A DNA stretch of 64,000 bases, from the NCBI GenBank assembly GCA_022414725.1, contig CM039462.1, positions 12,999,610 through 13,063,609 of the forward strand. The letters are read 5' to 3'. The DNA comes from Microglena sp. YARC (taxonomy: Eukaryota > Chlorophyta > Chlorophyceae > Chlamydomonadales > Chlamydomonadaceae). Below are positions 10,145-22,379 of the stretch, one piece after another (within the stretch, counting starts at the first letter, position 1; each line of letters begins with the position of its first letter). The position numbers and the translations under genes are program-made. The notes below the pieces were generated by a model. That model saw nothing but the letters and a program-made list of their open reading frames with translations, made no database searches and was not told the origin of the DNA.

Positions 10145-11094
10145 GGGTCATTGGGCTCATCATGGTACCACTGCTTAATGCATCTTCTACGTCGTCCTGT
10201 ACTTGGCTTCAACGAGCTTCATTCTGGAAGTTCCGAAGTCCTGCAATGACGACGAATCGGCTGGTGGATGTGCGCACCCCTTCGGCCTCTGCTTGCATTG
10301 GTGAGAATCCTTCCGCCATCGTGGAAGTAACCCCCCCAGTCATTCCTCCATCTTCTCTTCCTTTTCCTCCCCTGCCGTCTGTCGCCTCCTCCCGTCTGTC
10401 GTAGATGACTGTGACGTGCAGACTCAAGTCGGCGACTAGCCTGGACATCGGTGGAGATACCCTGTCTTCGTCTGCTCGCGTCCTTGACGTCGCTACCATT
10501 TCTCCGGTGTTTGCGGCTCTGCCTGCGGAACCGGAGGTTGCCAAGCCGACCAAGCTCCCTGCTGATGTCTACGTCGTTTGTGACCCCCTTTGCTCTGCCC
10601 AGCCGACGGTCGGCTACTGGCATGAGCTTGCGCTCTAGTGGCTCTGTGCTACCTTCTGGAGAATTTTTTCGATCAAGCTGGCGGATCGCCGGCACTGCCG
10701 TAGGGTTCGCCAGAGGAGGACGACCTACGCGTCTGGACCTGGAGATTCTGGAGGTGGTAGGAAGCAGGGGGGTATGGACAGCACCACTACGGGTGCTGCT
10801 CCCTCTACCCCCCAACCGGGTGAGTCGAGCGATAGAGGGGGGGACTTGGGATTGACTGATCGTCGACGGCAGGATATTAGGACCTTTACATGCCTCGGCT
10901 CTGCTCTTCGCATCCCAGCGATAAATTTTCGAATTCTGCCCTTGCGATTTGCGATTTTCTGCCATTGGTGCGATTTTCAGCATTTGGTGCGACTTGCTGC
11001 ACTTTCATCCTCGTCTCCATTCTCCCATACCTCAAATCTCGACTTCGCCCTAACGCTTCCCCACCTTCTGTGTTCCCAGGTGTCGCAGCGCCGG
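10145..11094. other. GC-rich segment upstream of the copia fragment
   Basis: Many overlapping open frames exist on both strands because the segment is GC-rich and lacks stops. None has a recognisable domain or an obviously conserved choice of frame. A gag-like region of the copia element is possible but unsupported. The same segment recurs at about 18,641-19,586 and, inverted, at 26,411-27,363. Confidence 0.35.
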
Positions 11095-11154
11095 TCATCG
11101 CCCATGCTCGAGGCCGATGAGGACGTCCTCTTCGGCCTCGAGCATGGGCGATGA
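11095..11154. repeat. 60-bp near-perfect palindrome (unit A)
   Basis: The sequence is centred on GACGTC with XhoI sites (CTCGAG) in both arms. This copy has one mismatched pair (GATGAGG in the left arm). Copies B (19,587) and C (26,351) are perfect, so the hairpin arms have been kept almost intact. Confidence 0.85.
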
Positions 11155-11445
11155 TCTCCGATGCGGCCGTGGAGGTTCTTTGGCATGATTTCTTGGTGGA
11201 TATTTTTCTCTCTTAGGATCCTTGGGACCCCTGGGTGCGTTCCGTGGTTCGACAGAGGTCGCGTTCTTTGTCTTACCGTGCCCCTGGTCATTCCCTGGGA
11301 ATGACCCCTGGGTGCCCTCCTTAGGTGTATGCCTTAGCTACATTGGTTTGTGTTCAAATGTTTGAGTTCTGAAAGGGCTTAGGATTTTTTAGTTAAGTGG
11401 TATCGAGTAATGGTTGATCTCGATTAGTTGTGGCGGTGCTTATCG

Positions 11446-11817
11446 ATGGTTTACACTGCTCAGCAGAAGGCAACGGTGGAGAGGTATAATGGTGTCTTAC
11501 ATAGTGTAGCTAGGAGAATCCACTTGGAGTCTAAACTAGCTAAGTCTTTCTGGCCCTATGCCTTCCTAAGTGCTTGTTACCTTCGTAATCGGCTATACAA
11601 CTAGGGTGACAAGACTCTATTCGAGTTGTTCTTTGGGGTTCTACCTGATGTGTCGTTGTTACGAGTGTATAGTTGCCATTGCTCGTTTGAAGTAAATGGG
11701 ATATTGCGTAACAAGCTTAATGAAAGGGCATTATTTGGTAGACTGGTTGGGTATTCCCTGGTGAGTAAGGGTTCTTATATTTGGGTTTCCGATGTTGCGC
11801 CAGGTAGTAGAGAGTAG
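11446..11817 (+). pseudogene. Ty1/copia integrase C-terminal fragment (unit A)
   Basis: The translation reads AQQKATVERYNGVLHS, then KLAKSFWPYAFLSACYLRNR, then FGVLPDVSLLRVYSC and LVGYSLVSKGSYIW. These match the usual order in copia polyproteins: the Q-GV-ER-N integrase motif, the KSFW-A--ACYL-NR block and the GYS-SKGY end of integrase. An in-frame TAG (in LYN*GDK) and loss of everything downstream make it a dead fragment. No LTRs or reverse transcriptase are visible. Confidence 0.8.
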
Positions 11818-12132
11818 TGATGTACTCTCTATATCCAGTTAAGTCTAAACTGTCTTCCTGGGTTCTCCCATTAGTATGGGTCCCCGTGCCCGCTTGCATC
11901 CCTCCTGTCATCAAACGGTGATATGTTACGTGTCGCCGGAAATTCCCTACGCCCTTTAACAACCCCAATTGTTGATGGCTGATCTGAACAGATAACGATG
12001 AAGTGCGAGGTCGGGTAGTGAAGCTGACAATGGTCAAGTCTGCAGACCTGGACCTGGATTCATGGCTTCAAACTATCTACAAGCAAGCAACCGTCTGGAT
12101 GCATTCTTTACTTGGGGATGTGGTGCTGACAT

Positions 12133-12398
12133 CACTGTTTTTCTTTTCGGCGACGCGCTGCAGCTTCTAGGCATCTCCTTGAGCCAGCCGTTGGGCCAAG
12201 CCAAATATTGCAGCGGTGCTGGTCAGCCAACGAGATGAGCTTCCAGGTGCAATAGCTTACGCCCACTTTGCCTGAATAGCCAGCCAGAGAAGCTGCCTAG
12301 AAGCTTCCAGGTGCAATAGCTTACGCCCACTTTGGCTGAATAGCCAGCCAGAGAAGCTGCCTAGAAGCCGCTACGCGTAGCCCAAAATAAAAACTGTG
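12133..12398. mobile_element. Foldback element of the AGCTGCCTAG family
   Basis: The ends CACTGTTTTTC and AAAACTGTG enclose arms that contain GCTTCTAGGCA and its complement. An inner 63-bp segment is tandemly duplicated. The flanks GCTGACAT and GTTGACAT differ at one base, an 8-bp duplication as in hAT elements. The inverted copy lies at about 25,120-25,375. Confidence 0.65.
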
Positions 12399-12469
12399 GT
12401 TGACATCCAACTCCTCGACAACAAGCTGGGAAACACAGGCTGCATGAAGATTCAGTGTCTCTGCTTCCT

Positions 12470-12668
12470 AGTGCTTTTCTGTTCGGCTACTAGCAGCAGC
12501 TTCTAGACAGCTCCCCTGACTGGCTATTCAGCCAAACCTGGCGCAGCCTCGTGCACCTTGAAGCTGACGCAATGAGCTGACCAGAACTGCTGAAATAGTT
12601 CGGTGTAGCCTAGTGGCTGGCTCAGCAGGGAGCTGCCTAGCAGCTGCTAAGAAAAGCTGAAAAGAAAG
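12470..12668. mobile_element. Foldback element of the AGCTGCCTAG family, second copy
   Basis: The arms AGTGCTTTTCTG and AAAGAAAGGCACT frame the same AGCAGCTTCTAG-type inverted motifs. The inverted copy is at about 24,830-25,040. More relatives are at 13,691-13,834 joined to 14,166-14,210 (split by a TATCAGC element), and at 14,210-14,411. Confidence 0.6.
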
Positions 12669-12907
12669 GCACTAATGCTTCCCTCAGGCGTTGGTGAAGG
12701 AAAGATGCATGTGCAAGTCTGCAGACCTGGGCCTAGATTGATCTCTCTAAAAAAACTAGCAAGCATCCACTTGAATATATTTTCAGTTCAGGGGTAAGCC
12801 AAATAGGTCAGAGGGACTTGGCCAACCGTGATAGTAAGGGCTAAAAATAATATTATATATTTATATGTCTTCACGAGTGTGTTGTGGTAGTGTTTATGCA
12901 GTACCGT

Positions 12908-13088
12908 TAGGGATCAGCATATCATATTAGGTTGACAAAAAGAGAGTATTATGTATTGATATCATATGATATCATACAAATTGAATCATATGATATTGTA
13001 TATAAATGGTAACTAACTTAAGCCTACTCAGACTGCCGGCATCATATGATATCATATGATGACATTATATCATTTTGCCGGTCCCTGA
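12908..13088. mobile_element. GGGACCGGCA short inverted-repeat transposon (TA target)
   Basis: The ends are TAGGGATCAGCAT and TTTGCCGGTCCCTGA. The interior has many ATATCATATGAT palindromes and a conserved block CAGACTGCCGGCATCATATG. The inverted copy is at 24,416-24,597. Other members at 34,840, 38,477 and 59,741 have TA on both sides, pointing to a Tc1/mariner-like TA target. No transposase is present. Confidence 0.7.
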
Positions 13089-13834
13089 TTACCGTACAGT
13101 GCCATAGGCGGGCCAGTGTGAACCCAAGCCAAGACCACTCCACAACTTCCGGGGGTCTCCAAACCAACCTTACATAATCAACATAATGTAGACAGATGTA
13201 TATAAATCATACATCGCTCTCTATGATAGCTACTAATTGATTAAGATGATAGTGATTATGGAATCCTTATATATTATCCAAACTGACGGAGAGTAGCCTG
13301 AAGGCTGATAGACCATGTAATAAAATCGTACTGAACTGTGAGCAAAGCAATATGTTCGAACATGCATGCGTCTCAAACACCGTATGTTGCTGTGTCGTTG
13401 CGGAAGACTGAATGCATAATTACAGATGGGAAGCACGTAACCAAGTTCTAGTTCAAGTGTGAATGGAAGACCACCCTGATGAGATTGGATCAAACATATA
13501 TTTTGATCAGAATACTTCGATTTTAATTGGTTATGTTAACTTCAACCTCACGCCCGGTGGCAAGGCGTAGCAATGTTCCATTTCCAGCTGGTGTGTTCGA
13601 ATTAGTGTATTCCTTCAACCTAACGCAAGGCATAACAATGTTCACCCAATCTAGATTAGATTTCCCATGTTTACTCCACCTTCAGATGGTGGGCCATAGC
13701 TTTTCTTTTCAGCTATGAGCAGCAGCTTCTAGGCAGCTTCCCTGGCTTGCTACCTAGCCTAACCTCGAGCAAAGTAGTGCATCTGGGAGCTGCCAGAATC
13801 ACCTTTCCAGGACTGTTGAAATCTTAGGGCCCAG

Positions 13835-14165
13835 TATCAGCTTAGACACTTCAAGAGTGGAGAGATACTCGCAGCGGTCAAACGCGCCAATCTTTTAACG
13901 CAAGATGAGAATAATTAAAGGGACTGGGGACACACATAAGACACCAGCGGTGGAAGGGGCAGAAGCCTGGAACCTAACTAGGGTACAGGCTATACAGCGC
14001 GTGTCGGGGGACCAGGGGACGCAGCCCACCAGGAGCTGTCACCGTGTCATGAAGGATGACACAGTCTACAGGAAGCTGTTACTATCTACAGCTATAGTTC
14101 TAAGGAAGTACAGTAGTAGTCACCAAGACATAAAACGATCGAGTGAACCGCAATTGATGCTGATA
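13835..14165. mobile_element. TATCAGC element, copy 3, with perfect 5-bp target duplication
   Basis: The copy has intact ends (TATCAGC and GCTGATA) and is flanked on both sides by CCCAG. It interrupts a foldback element of the AGCTGCCTAG family. This defines the target-site duplication as 5 bp. Confidence 0.8.
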
Positions 14166-14787
14166 CCCAGCTTAGTGCCTGGCTCAGGGAGCTGCCTAAA
14201 ACCTGTCCACTGATTTTCTATTCGGCGACACGCTGCAGCTTCTAGGCAGCTCCTTGAGCCAGGCGTTGGGCCGAACCAAATATTTCATCAGTGCTGGTCA
14301 GCCAACGACATGAGCTTCCAGGTGCAATAACTTACGCCCACTTTGGCTGAATAGCCAGCCAGAGGAGCAGCCTAGAAGCTGCTATGCATAGCCCAAACTA
14401 AACAAACTGTGAACCTGTCGCTTCTAGGCAAAACGAAAAGTTGTGGAGAAAGCACTAAGCAGCTTCGAGGCCGACAGACCACATGGAAGTATGTGCCCCA
14501 GGCTTACTCGTCAACCTAACTGAAATTTAAAATGGGAATTCTTCACCTTGCAACGGGGCGTGGAGTTCCTGTCCGCTTGCTTCCACTGGGTGAGGCTACT
14601 GTTCACTAAAAGGAACATAGTGCACCATGTAGTTGACATCATCAGCTTTCCAGCCACTGTTTTGTATCTGAAATACGCGTAGCAGCTTCTAGGCAGCTCC
14701 CTATCCTCGTCCTTGGGTCTAACCCTATCGCTAGCTAGTAAGCAAATGTATTTAAAATCCAACGGTGACTGTAGCTAGCTCCGGCTT

Positions 14788-15123
14788 TATCAGCTTAGAC
14801 ACTTCAAGAGTGGAGAGATACTCGCAGCGGTCAAACGTGCCAATCTTTTAACGCAAGATGAGAATAATTAAAAGGACTGGGTACACACATAAGACACCAG
14901 CGGTGGCAGAGGCGGGAGCCTGTAACCTGAGTCTATAACCTAAGCCAGGAATCTTAAGCCGGGAGCCGGCAAGACAGTGCGTGTCAGTAGAACCGGTGAC
15001 GCAGCCAACAGGAAGCTGTCACCGTGCAGAAAAGCAGTTACTATCTACCGCAATAGTTCTAAGGAAGTACAGTAGTAGTCACCAAGACATAAACGATCAA
15101 GTGAACCGCAATTGATGCTGATA
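14788..15123. mobile_element. TATCAGC element, copy 4 (unit B)
   Basis: This is the unit B counterpart of 5909-6616 without the nested insert. Its flanks do not form a target duplication (GGCTT on the left, CTCCA on the right), which suggests that recombination between copies joined different loci. Confidence 0.7.
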
Positions 15124-17815
15124 CTCCACCTATGACGCAGGTGACATACAATACGACTACTCCACCTATGACACCAGGGTCAGAGAACAATAAACTGGTA
15201 GCAAACAAAAAAATTAAGGAACGGCTGAAAACCAGGAAACCAGAAGAAAGCCTTGACTAAGATAAAAGGATGAGAAAAGATGAACCAAAAACCACTGTAG
15301 TACTCCGAAATTGTAGCAGCAAAAACAACTTGGATCATACCGAGCTGAGACCAAAAAAGAAATGTAACCATCCATGGTAAGCGCAAAAATACTATTCATC
15401 CAGAATAGTAGGCACCAAACCAGAAAATCACAGGGAGGCCAAACAGAAATCAATCCTAATACCAAAGGAAGGGGAACAACGGTGACTGAAAGAACCGAGA
15501 ACTTAACCTAAAGAGAAGACTGAAAGATCGTGTGAGAGCAGCACACGAGAGAATCAAAGCCTAAAGGACGCAGACAAGAGGACACTAAAGTCCACTATTA
15601 AAAAAAAAAAAGTCGATGGAAAAATCCACTACCTTAAAAATCATTCTTAGCATAGAATTCATGACTAGGTTGGGATGAAAAAACCATGATGAACTGGTTT
15701 CTTACGTAAAAATGGAAGTAAGAAGACGTATGAAAGTTAATTATCATAAATCCCTAGCTACGGCACTAACGAAAACATTATAGGAGGTGGGTATCGCACC
15801 GCAAAGAACGTGTACACTCAAGACAAACCAAGCGCCTAACCACAAGCAAACCAAACCTGCAGCAACTGAAAAAATCCAAAGGATGCGAAGTTAAAAATTT
15901 CAAGAAACTCGTGACCAACAAAGGAAACTCAACCAAGGCGAAAGAGGTCATGGGAGCTGTGCGTGGCAAGTGAGTGAGATATAAGGATGGGGTGCCAAGG
16001 CGCAAGAGGTCATGGGAGCTGTGCGTGGCAAGTGAGTGAGATAGAAGGATGGGGTGCCAAGGCGCAAGAGGTCATGGGAGCTGTGCGTGGCAAGTGAGTG
16101 AGATATAAGGATGGGGTGCCAAGGCGCAAGAGGTCATGGGAGCTGTGCGTGGCAAGTGAGTGAGATAGAAGGATGCGGTGTGGGGTATTGATGATAGTGG
16201 TGATGATGATGATGATTACATGTTGTGGTGATAGTGGTGATGATAGTTGTGATAGTGGTTATGGTGATGATGATTACATGTTGTGATGATAGTGGTGATG
16301 ATGATGATGATTACATGTTGTGGTGATAGTGGTGATGATAGTTGTGATAGTGGTTATGGTGATGATGATTACATGTTGTGATGATAGTGGTGATGATGAT
16401 GATGATTACATGTTGTGGTGATAGTGGTGATGATGATGATGATTACATGTTGTGGTGATAGTGGTGATAGTGGTGATGATGATGATGATGATGATGATTA
16501 CATGTTCCTGGTGCCCGACTTGGCCTCCCAAATGTGCCCGTGGCTTGACGGAGTCAAGGGGGACTTATTGCCCACTCCTGGTCGGCCAGGATGGATGGGG
16601 TTCCCAGTCACAACTAGGGGTCGGCTATGTTAAATAACATTAGTGAATAAATAATATTATATAGTATTAGTCGGACGAGCCGTCTCACCAGAATTCCGAA
16701 TTTATTTGAAAAACTAATATTATTGTGATACTATTGAATGAATAATATTAGTTAATATTTGTTTTTCAAACACTTATATTAGTTGCCGTTCACTAGTCGC
16801 AACCGATATTGGGAGCTGAACGAGGCTCGTGAGTGAGATGGGGAGATGTTTTTTGTATTCCCCTCTCCTGGTTGTAGAGGATGGATGGGGTTTTCAGTCA
16901 AACAGACATTGGGAGCTGTATGTGGCAGGTGAGAGAGACACAGAGGCTTGGTGTGCCTTGCTAAAACATTACATAACAGTACATTACACTGTCATCGATA
17001 TTTTTGAATGCCCCCTCCTGGTTGTAGAGGACGGATGGGGGTTCCAGTCATACAATATTTTGGGCGCTGTACGTGATCAGTGAGTACAACAAGGAAGCTT
17101 GATGTACCTTACTGAAACATAAAAGAATGTTTCCAAGATGTGTTGAAATGTTTGAATGAATAATGAACTATCTCTCATCTCGCTGTCGCTGGTTTGTGTC
17201 AGGAGACCCACCTCCTGGGGTGAAAGTCCTTTCACAACTAAAACAAGCAAAAAAATTGCGTCTACTGAAGTTTGTTAGGTACAAAGGTTACCTAGAAATG
17301 ACCTAAATTGACTCAAACAACCAGAAATAGCATCAACTAGCATGGGACAGACTAACACAGCCTAGTAATAGCCATACAACACCTTAGGGAAGCCTGGAAT
17401 AGCATTGACATAGCCTGGAACATAATGAACTATCCCTCATCTCTATTACATTGCGTTGTCATCAACAGGGCAGCAGGGTTCTTCCAAGCAAGCGCTTTAG
17501 CGCGCTGGCGTGCTGCCTTTTGAGCCCCACTGCGCGTTTTGCGCAGTTTTTTGCACCCCCCTGTGGGCGCAGCAAGCAATTTTTGCGCTTTTTGAACTAC
17601 TAAGTGCAGTTTTTACTTTTTCAAGTGCGCTAAAGCGCTGGCCAATTTGGTCAATGGAAGTACCCTGCAACAGGGCAGTGTTTACCCAAGACACGCTCGA
17701 CCCACAAAATCCCTGAGGGGCCTTCCAACTAATCTTCACAAATATATATGCAAGATTGCAGCAACCAGGCATTTTTTGTCAGCACTAATTGTATTTATCC
17801 GCACCTCCCCTGCAG

Positions 17816-17918
17816 GGATTTCCGACATGAGAAGACAAAGAAGAAGAGGGGATCCTACAAGGGAGGCCTAATCGACTCTGGAGCAACAAATTCATACAAG
17901 TACCCGGACAGCGACTAG
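17816..17918 (+). pseudogene. Duplicated terminal exon of the Nopp140-type gene (unit B)
   Basis: A second + strand copy of the terminal exon with the same acceptor and stop as 9,324-9,426. It is preceded at 15,940-16,180 by the same exon-end repeats and lacks the rest of the gene. Confidence 0.8.
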
Positions 17919-18301
17919 ATTAGACACAGTAGTAGCACCTATGTTTCATATTCTTGTAACTGAAAAAGAAAGCTGCTGATTAGAGCTTTCCTTTCAGCTA
18001 CTATTGGCAGTTTCTAAGTCAGCCACTCGACTGCTCTAACAGATTTCTGTAGCTCCAACTGATTTCATCTTCTCCAATAGATTTCAGAATTGCTGGAAAA
18101 CCTGCTTCGTTTCAAGCTACGGATAGCAGCTTCCAAGCAGCTCCATTAGCCAGCCACTGGGTCAAGCCCGAAGCTTTGGACTGCATTAAAATGGATTAGA
18201 ATGCCCCTTGTGCCGGATTTTGAATATTGAAATTGAAATTGTTACATCCGTGTAATACCGTTACTCACAGGACGTGAAGTTAAGGCCACCATAGCTTAAG
18301 C

Positions 18302-18640
18302 CTATCAGCATCAATTGCGGTTCACTTGATCGTTTATATCTTGGTGACTACTACTGTACTTCCTTAGAACTATAGCTGTAGATAGTAACTGCTTTTCTGC
18401 ACGGTGACAGCTTCCTGTTGGCTGCGTCACCGGTTCTACTGACACGCACTGTCTTGCCGGCTCCCGGCTCAAGATTCCTGGCTTAGGTTCTAGACTCAGG
18501 TTACAGGCTCCCGCCTCTGCCACCGCTGGTGTCTTATGTGTGTACCCAGTCCTTTTATTTATTCTCATCTTGCGTTAAAAGATTGGCGCGTTTGACCGCT
18601 GCGAGTATCTCTCCACTCTTGAAGTGTCTAAGCTGATGGG
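18302..18640. mobile_element. TATCAGC element, copy 5
   Basis: This is the direct copy of 9811-10144 in unit B: same AAGCC left flank and same degenerate right end before GGTCATTGGG. Confidence 0.7.
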
Positions 18641-19586
18641 TCATTGGGCTCATCATGGTACCACTGCTTAATGCATCTTCTACGTCGTCCTCTACTTGGC
18701 TTCAACGAGCTTCATTCTGGAAGTTCCGAAGTCCTGCAATGACGACGAATCGGCTGGTGGATGTGCGCACCCCTTCGGCCTCTGCTTGCATTGGTGAGAA
18801 TCCTTCCGCCATCGTGGAAGTAACCCCCCCAGTCATTCCTCCATCTTCTCTTCCTTTTCCTCCCCTGCCGTCTGTCGCCTCCTTCCGTCTGTCGTAGATG
18901 ACTGTGACGTGCAGACTCAAGTCGGCGACTAGCCTGGCCATCGGTGGAGATACCCTGTCTTCATCTGCTCGCGTCCTTGACGTCGCTACCATTTCTCCGG
19001 TGTTTGCGGCTCTGCCTGCGGAACCGGAGGTTGCCAAGCCGACCAAGCTCCCTGCTGATGTCTACGTCGTTTGTGACCCCCTTTGCTCTGCCCAGCCGAC
19101 GGTCGGCTACTGGCATGAGCTTGCGCTCTAGTGGCTCTGTGCTACCTTCTGGAGAATTTTTTCGATCAAGCTGGCGGATCGCCGGCACTGCCGTAGGGTT
19201 CGCCAGAGGAGGACGACCTACGCGTCTGGACCTGGAGATTCTGGAGGTGGTAGGAAGCAGGGGGGTATGGACAGCACCACTACGGGTGCTGCTCCCTCTA
19301 CCCCCCAACCGGGTGAGTCGAGCGATAGAGGGGGGACTTGGGATTGACTGATCGTCGACGGCAGGATATTAGGACCTTTACATGCCTCGGCTCTGCTCTT
19401 CGCATCCCAGCGATAAATTTTCGAATTCTGCCCTTGCGATTTGCGATTTTCTGCCATTGGTGCGATTTTCAGCATTTGGTGCGACTTGCTGCACTTTCAT
19501 CCTCGTCTCCATTCTCCCATACCTCAAATCTCGACTTCGCCCTAACGCTTCCCCACCTTCTGTGATCCCAGGTGTCGCAGCGCCGG

Positions 19587-19646
19587 TCATCGCCCATGCT
19601 CGAGGCCGAAGAGGACGTCCTCTTCGGCCTCGAGCATGGGCGATGA
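19587..19646. repeat. 60-bp perfect palindrome (unit B)
   Basis: Every base pairs with its partner over 30 + 30 bp with no spacer. The centre is GACGTC and each arm contains CTCGAG. It lies upstream of the copia fragment in non-coding sequence. Confidence 0.9.
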
Positions 19647-19937
19647 TCTCCGATGCGGCCATGGAGGTTCTTTGGCATGATTTCTTGGTGGATATTTTTC
19701 TCTCTTAGGATCCTTGGGACCCCTGGGTGCGTTCCGTGGTTCGACAGAGGTCGCGTTCTTTGTCTTACCGTGCCCCTGGTCATTCCCGGGGAATGACCCC
19801 TGGGTGCCCTCCTTAGGTGTATGCCTTAGCTACATTAGTTTGTGTTCAAGTGTTTGAGTTCTGAAAGGGCTTAGGATTTTTTAGTTAAGTGGTATCGAGT
19901 AATGGTTGATCTCGATTAGTTGTGGCGGTGCTTATCG

Positions 19938-20309
19938 ATGGTTTACACTGCTCAGCAGAAGGCAACGGTGGAGAGGTATAATGGTGTCTTACATAGTGTA
20001 GCTAGGAGAATCCACTTGGAGTCTAAACTAGCTAAGTCTTTCTGGCCCTATGCCTTCCTAAGTGCTTGTTACCTTCGTAATCGGCTATACAACTAGGGTG
20101 ACAAGACTCTATTCGAGTTGTTCTTTGGGGTTCTACCTGATGTGTCGTTGTTACGAGTGTATAGTTGCCATTGCTCGTTTGAAGTAAATGGGATATTGCG
20201 TAACAAGCTTGATGAAAGGGCATTATTTGGTAGACTGGTTGGGTATTCCCTGGTGAGTAAGGGTTCTTATATTTGGGTTTCCGATGTTGCGCTAGGTAGT
20301 AGAGAGTAG
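19938..20309 (+). pseudogene. Ty1/copia integrase C-terminal fragment (unit B)
   Basis: This is a direct copy of 11,446-11,817 with the same in-frame TAG and a few substitutions. Unit B keeps about 0.5 kb more downstream open frame (20,472-20,996), which may be the linker between integrase and reverse transcriptase. Confidence 0.8.
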
Positions 20310-20443
20310 TGATGTACTCTCTATATCCAGTTAAGTCTAAACTGTCTTCCTGGGTTCTCCCATAAGTATGGGTCCCCGTGCCCGCTTGCATCCCTCCTGT
20401 CATCAAACGGTGATATGTTACGTGTCGCCGGTAATTCCCTATT

Positions 20444-21570
20444 CCAGACCAGGGACTGATGATGCTGTATTGTGTGTGAAGTTTTAGGGTGGGTGGGAGT
20501 TGTATTTCCGAATTTTAATTTAGCCGAATCTCAGGGGGTCGCCAGGCCCTCCTCTGTGCCATGTTTTATCGGTGAAGCTCTAGGATTAGGACAGCCTCAG
20601 GTCATAGTGGAGCCTGACATAGGTCCACTGTCCACTAGTTGCCACCCCCCGTCCACCTGTTCGGATAGCTCGCGGGCGTTGTTGATCCCTTCGCCTCCTG
20701 CCGTCCCTGGTGGTTTACACCGGACAAGGCATTGTAACGATGTGGCCGTCACCGAGAGTGTGAGTGATGACCTTGAACACTGGTCCGGCTTTGATACTGC
20801 GTATGGCTGGGGTGTTACAGTCAACCCAGGATTCATTGAATTAGAGGCAAAGAATGCCGACCCATTTCAACCGGGCAGTAGTGCTGCACCGGGGGCTGTA
20901 CTACCTGCTACTGCTGATACAAATGTTGCGCACGTGGGGATTAACTGCCTTTATGTGGGTGCATATATCTTTACTTCCACTAAGCTGTCAAATTGATGGT
21001 GCTGCTGGTTCTTATACGTAGGTTAACATGGCCCTATGTGTGGGTGCCTATTCCTCAGCACCTCCTGCACTGTCTTATAGGGTAGTCTAGATTGGTGGAG
21101 CGTAACGACGCTTTGTTTAGGCAGCTTCCTTTCAGCTGTCTTTCTTGGTTTTGGTGGAAGGTGGTAATTAATTCAGACCACCGTTATAGCGTCTTGATGG
21201 TTTCTGACTCTTAGTTCCATAGGCAGATGGTTCATTCGGTGGAGCTCATCATAGATTAGCTATTTCTTTTTACTCCACACTTCTTTTATATCACCTGCCC
21301 CTCAGGTGATTATAACTTTTTGTGGAGTGTAGTAGTTGTTTCCCTTCGGATTTTACTGTAAATTGGTGGGCTGGGTAATCTTGCAGTTGTACTTGCAGTT
21401 GTACCGCCGCTCACCTCTTTCTTGTTCTTCCGAGTGTATTTCAAGCGCCCTTTCAGTCTATCCTTTGCAGTAAATTCTCTAAGTCCTTTTTCTGCGTTTA
21501 CTATTTTTCAAGTGGACAATAAGTTTTTCTGTACTGTGTCTGTACATCTAAACTTCTATTGTTCATTGAA
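20444..21570. other. Centre-specific segment of the inverted duplication
   Basis: This sequence is found once in the window. An open frame on + (20,472-20,996, 174 codons, rich in Pro, Ser and Gly) follows the copia fragment in the same orientation and may be copia-derived. Nothing else is recognisable up to 21,570, where the inverted copy of 7,435/15,930 begins. Confidence 0.4.
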
Positions 21571-22379
21571 CTAAGTTTCCTTTGTTGGTCACGAGTTTCT
21601 TGAAATTTTTAACTTCGCATCCTTTGGATTTTTTCTGTTGCTGCAGGTTTGGTTTGCTTGTGGTTAGGCGCTTGGTTTGTCTTGAGTGTACACGTTCTTT
21701 GCGGTGCGATACCCACCTCCTATAATGTTTTCGTTAGTGCCGTAGCTAGGGATTTATGATAATTAACTTTCATACGTCTTCTTACTTCCATTTTTACGTA
21801 AGAAACCAGTTCATCATGGTTTTTTCATCCCAACCTAGTCATGAATTCTATGCTAAGAATGATTTTTAAGGTAGTGGATTTTTCCATCGACTTTTTTTTT
21901 TTTTAATAGTGGACTTTAGTGTCCTCTTGTCTGCGTCCTTTAGGCTTTGATTCTCTCGTGTGCTGCTCTCACACGATCTTTCAGTCTTCTCTTTAGGTTA
22001 AGTTCTCGGTTCTTTCAGTCACCGTTGTTCCCCTTCCTTTGGTATTAGGATTGATTTCTGTTTGGCCTCCCTGTGATTTTCTGGTTTGGTGCCTACTATT
22101 CTGGATGAATAGTATTTTTGCGCTTACCATGGATGGTTACATTTCCTTTTTGGTCTCAGCTCGGTATGATCCAAGTTTTTTGTGCTGCTACAATTTCGGA
22201 GTACTACAGTGGTTTTTGGTTCATCTTTTCTCATCCTTTTATCTTAGTCAAGGCTTTCTTCTGGTTTCCTAGTTTTCAGCCGTTCCTTAATTTTTTTGTT
22301 TGCTACCAGTTTATTGTTCTCTGACCCTGGTGTCATAGGTGGAGTAGTCGTATTGTATGTCACCTGCGTCATAGGTGGA

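Larger units (their letters stand above)
5535..14413 (+). repeat. Duplication unit A
   Basis: From CCTGTCGCTTCTAGGC at 5535 the sequence is repeated nearly identically from 14,414. The offset is 8,879 bp at the left and 8,493 bp after a nested 0.37-kb transposon present only here. The match runs to about 11,950. The unit holds short transposons, a copy of the Nopp140 3' end (exon fragments 7,447-7,690 and terminal exon 9,324-9,426), a copia fragment and foldback elements. The first 1.9 kb (5,535-7,435) has no recognisable gene. Confidence 0.85.
7440..15930 (+). repeat. Inverted duplication, arm 1
   Basis: This arm matches the reverse complement of about 21,570-29,960 through its whole length, including the Nopp140 terminal exon, the copia fragment, the palindrome, foldback elements and inverted-repeat transposons. 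The left limit is where Nopp140 exon sequence starts (GCGAAAGAGGTCATGG). The right limit is near AGGAAACTCAACC at 15,915-15,930. Confidence 0.85.
14414..20443 (+). repeat. Duplication unit B (direct copy of unit A, truncated)
   Basis: Unit B matches 5,535-11,950 with scattered substitutions and small indels. It lacks the nested transposon of unit A and stops matching just after GTGTCGCCGG at about 20,443, where B continues into other sequence and A continues into foldback elements. The near-identity over 6 kb implies recent duplication or an assembly-level repeat. Confidence 0.85.

Noticed and set aside
10162..11291. Overlapping open frames on both strands
   Set aside because: The segment is GC-rich and stop-poor; no frame shows a domain, and the palindrome and copia debris explain the locus better.
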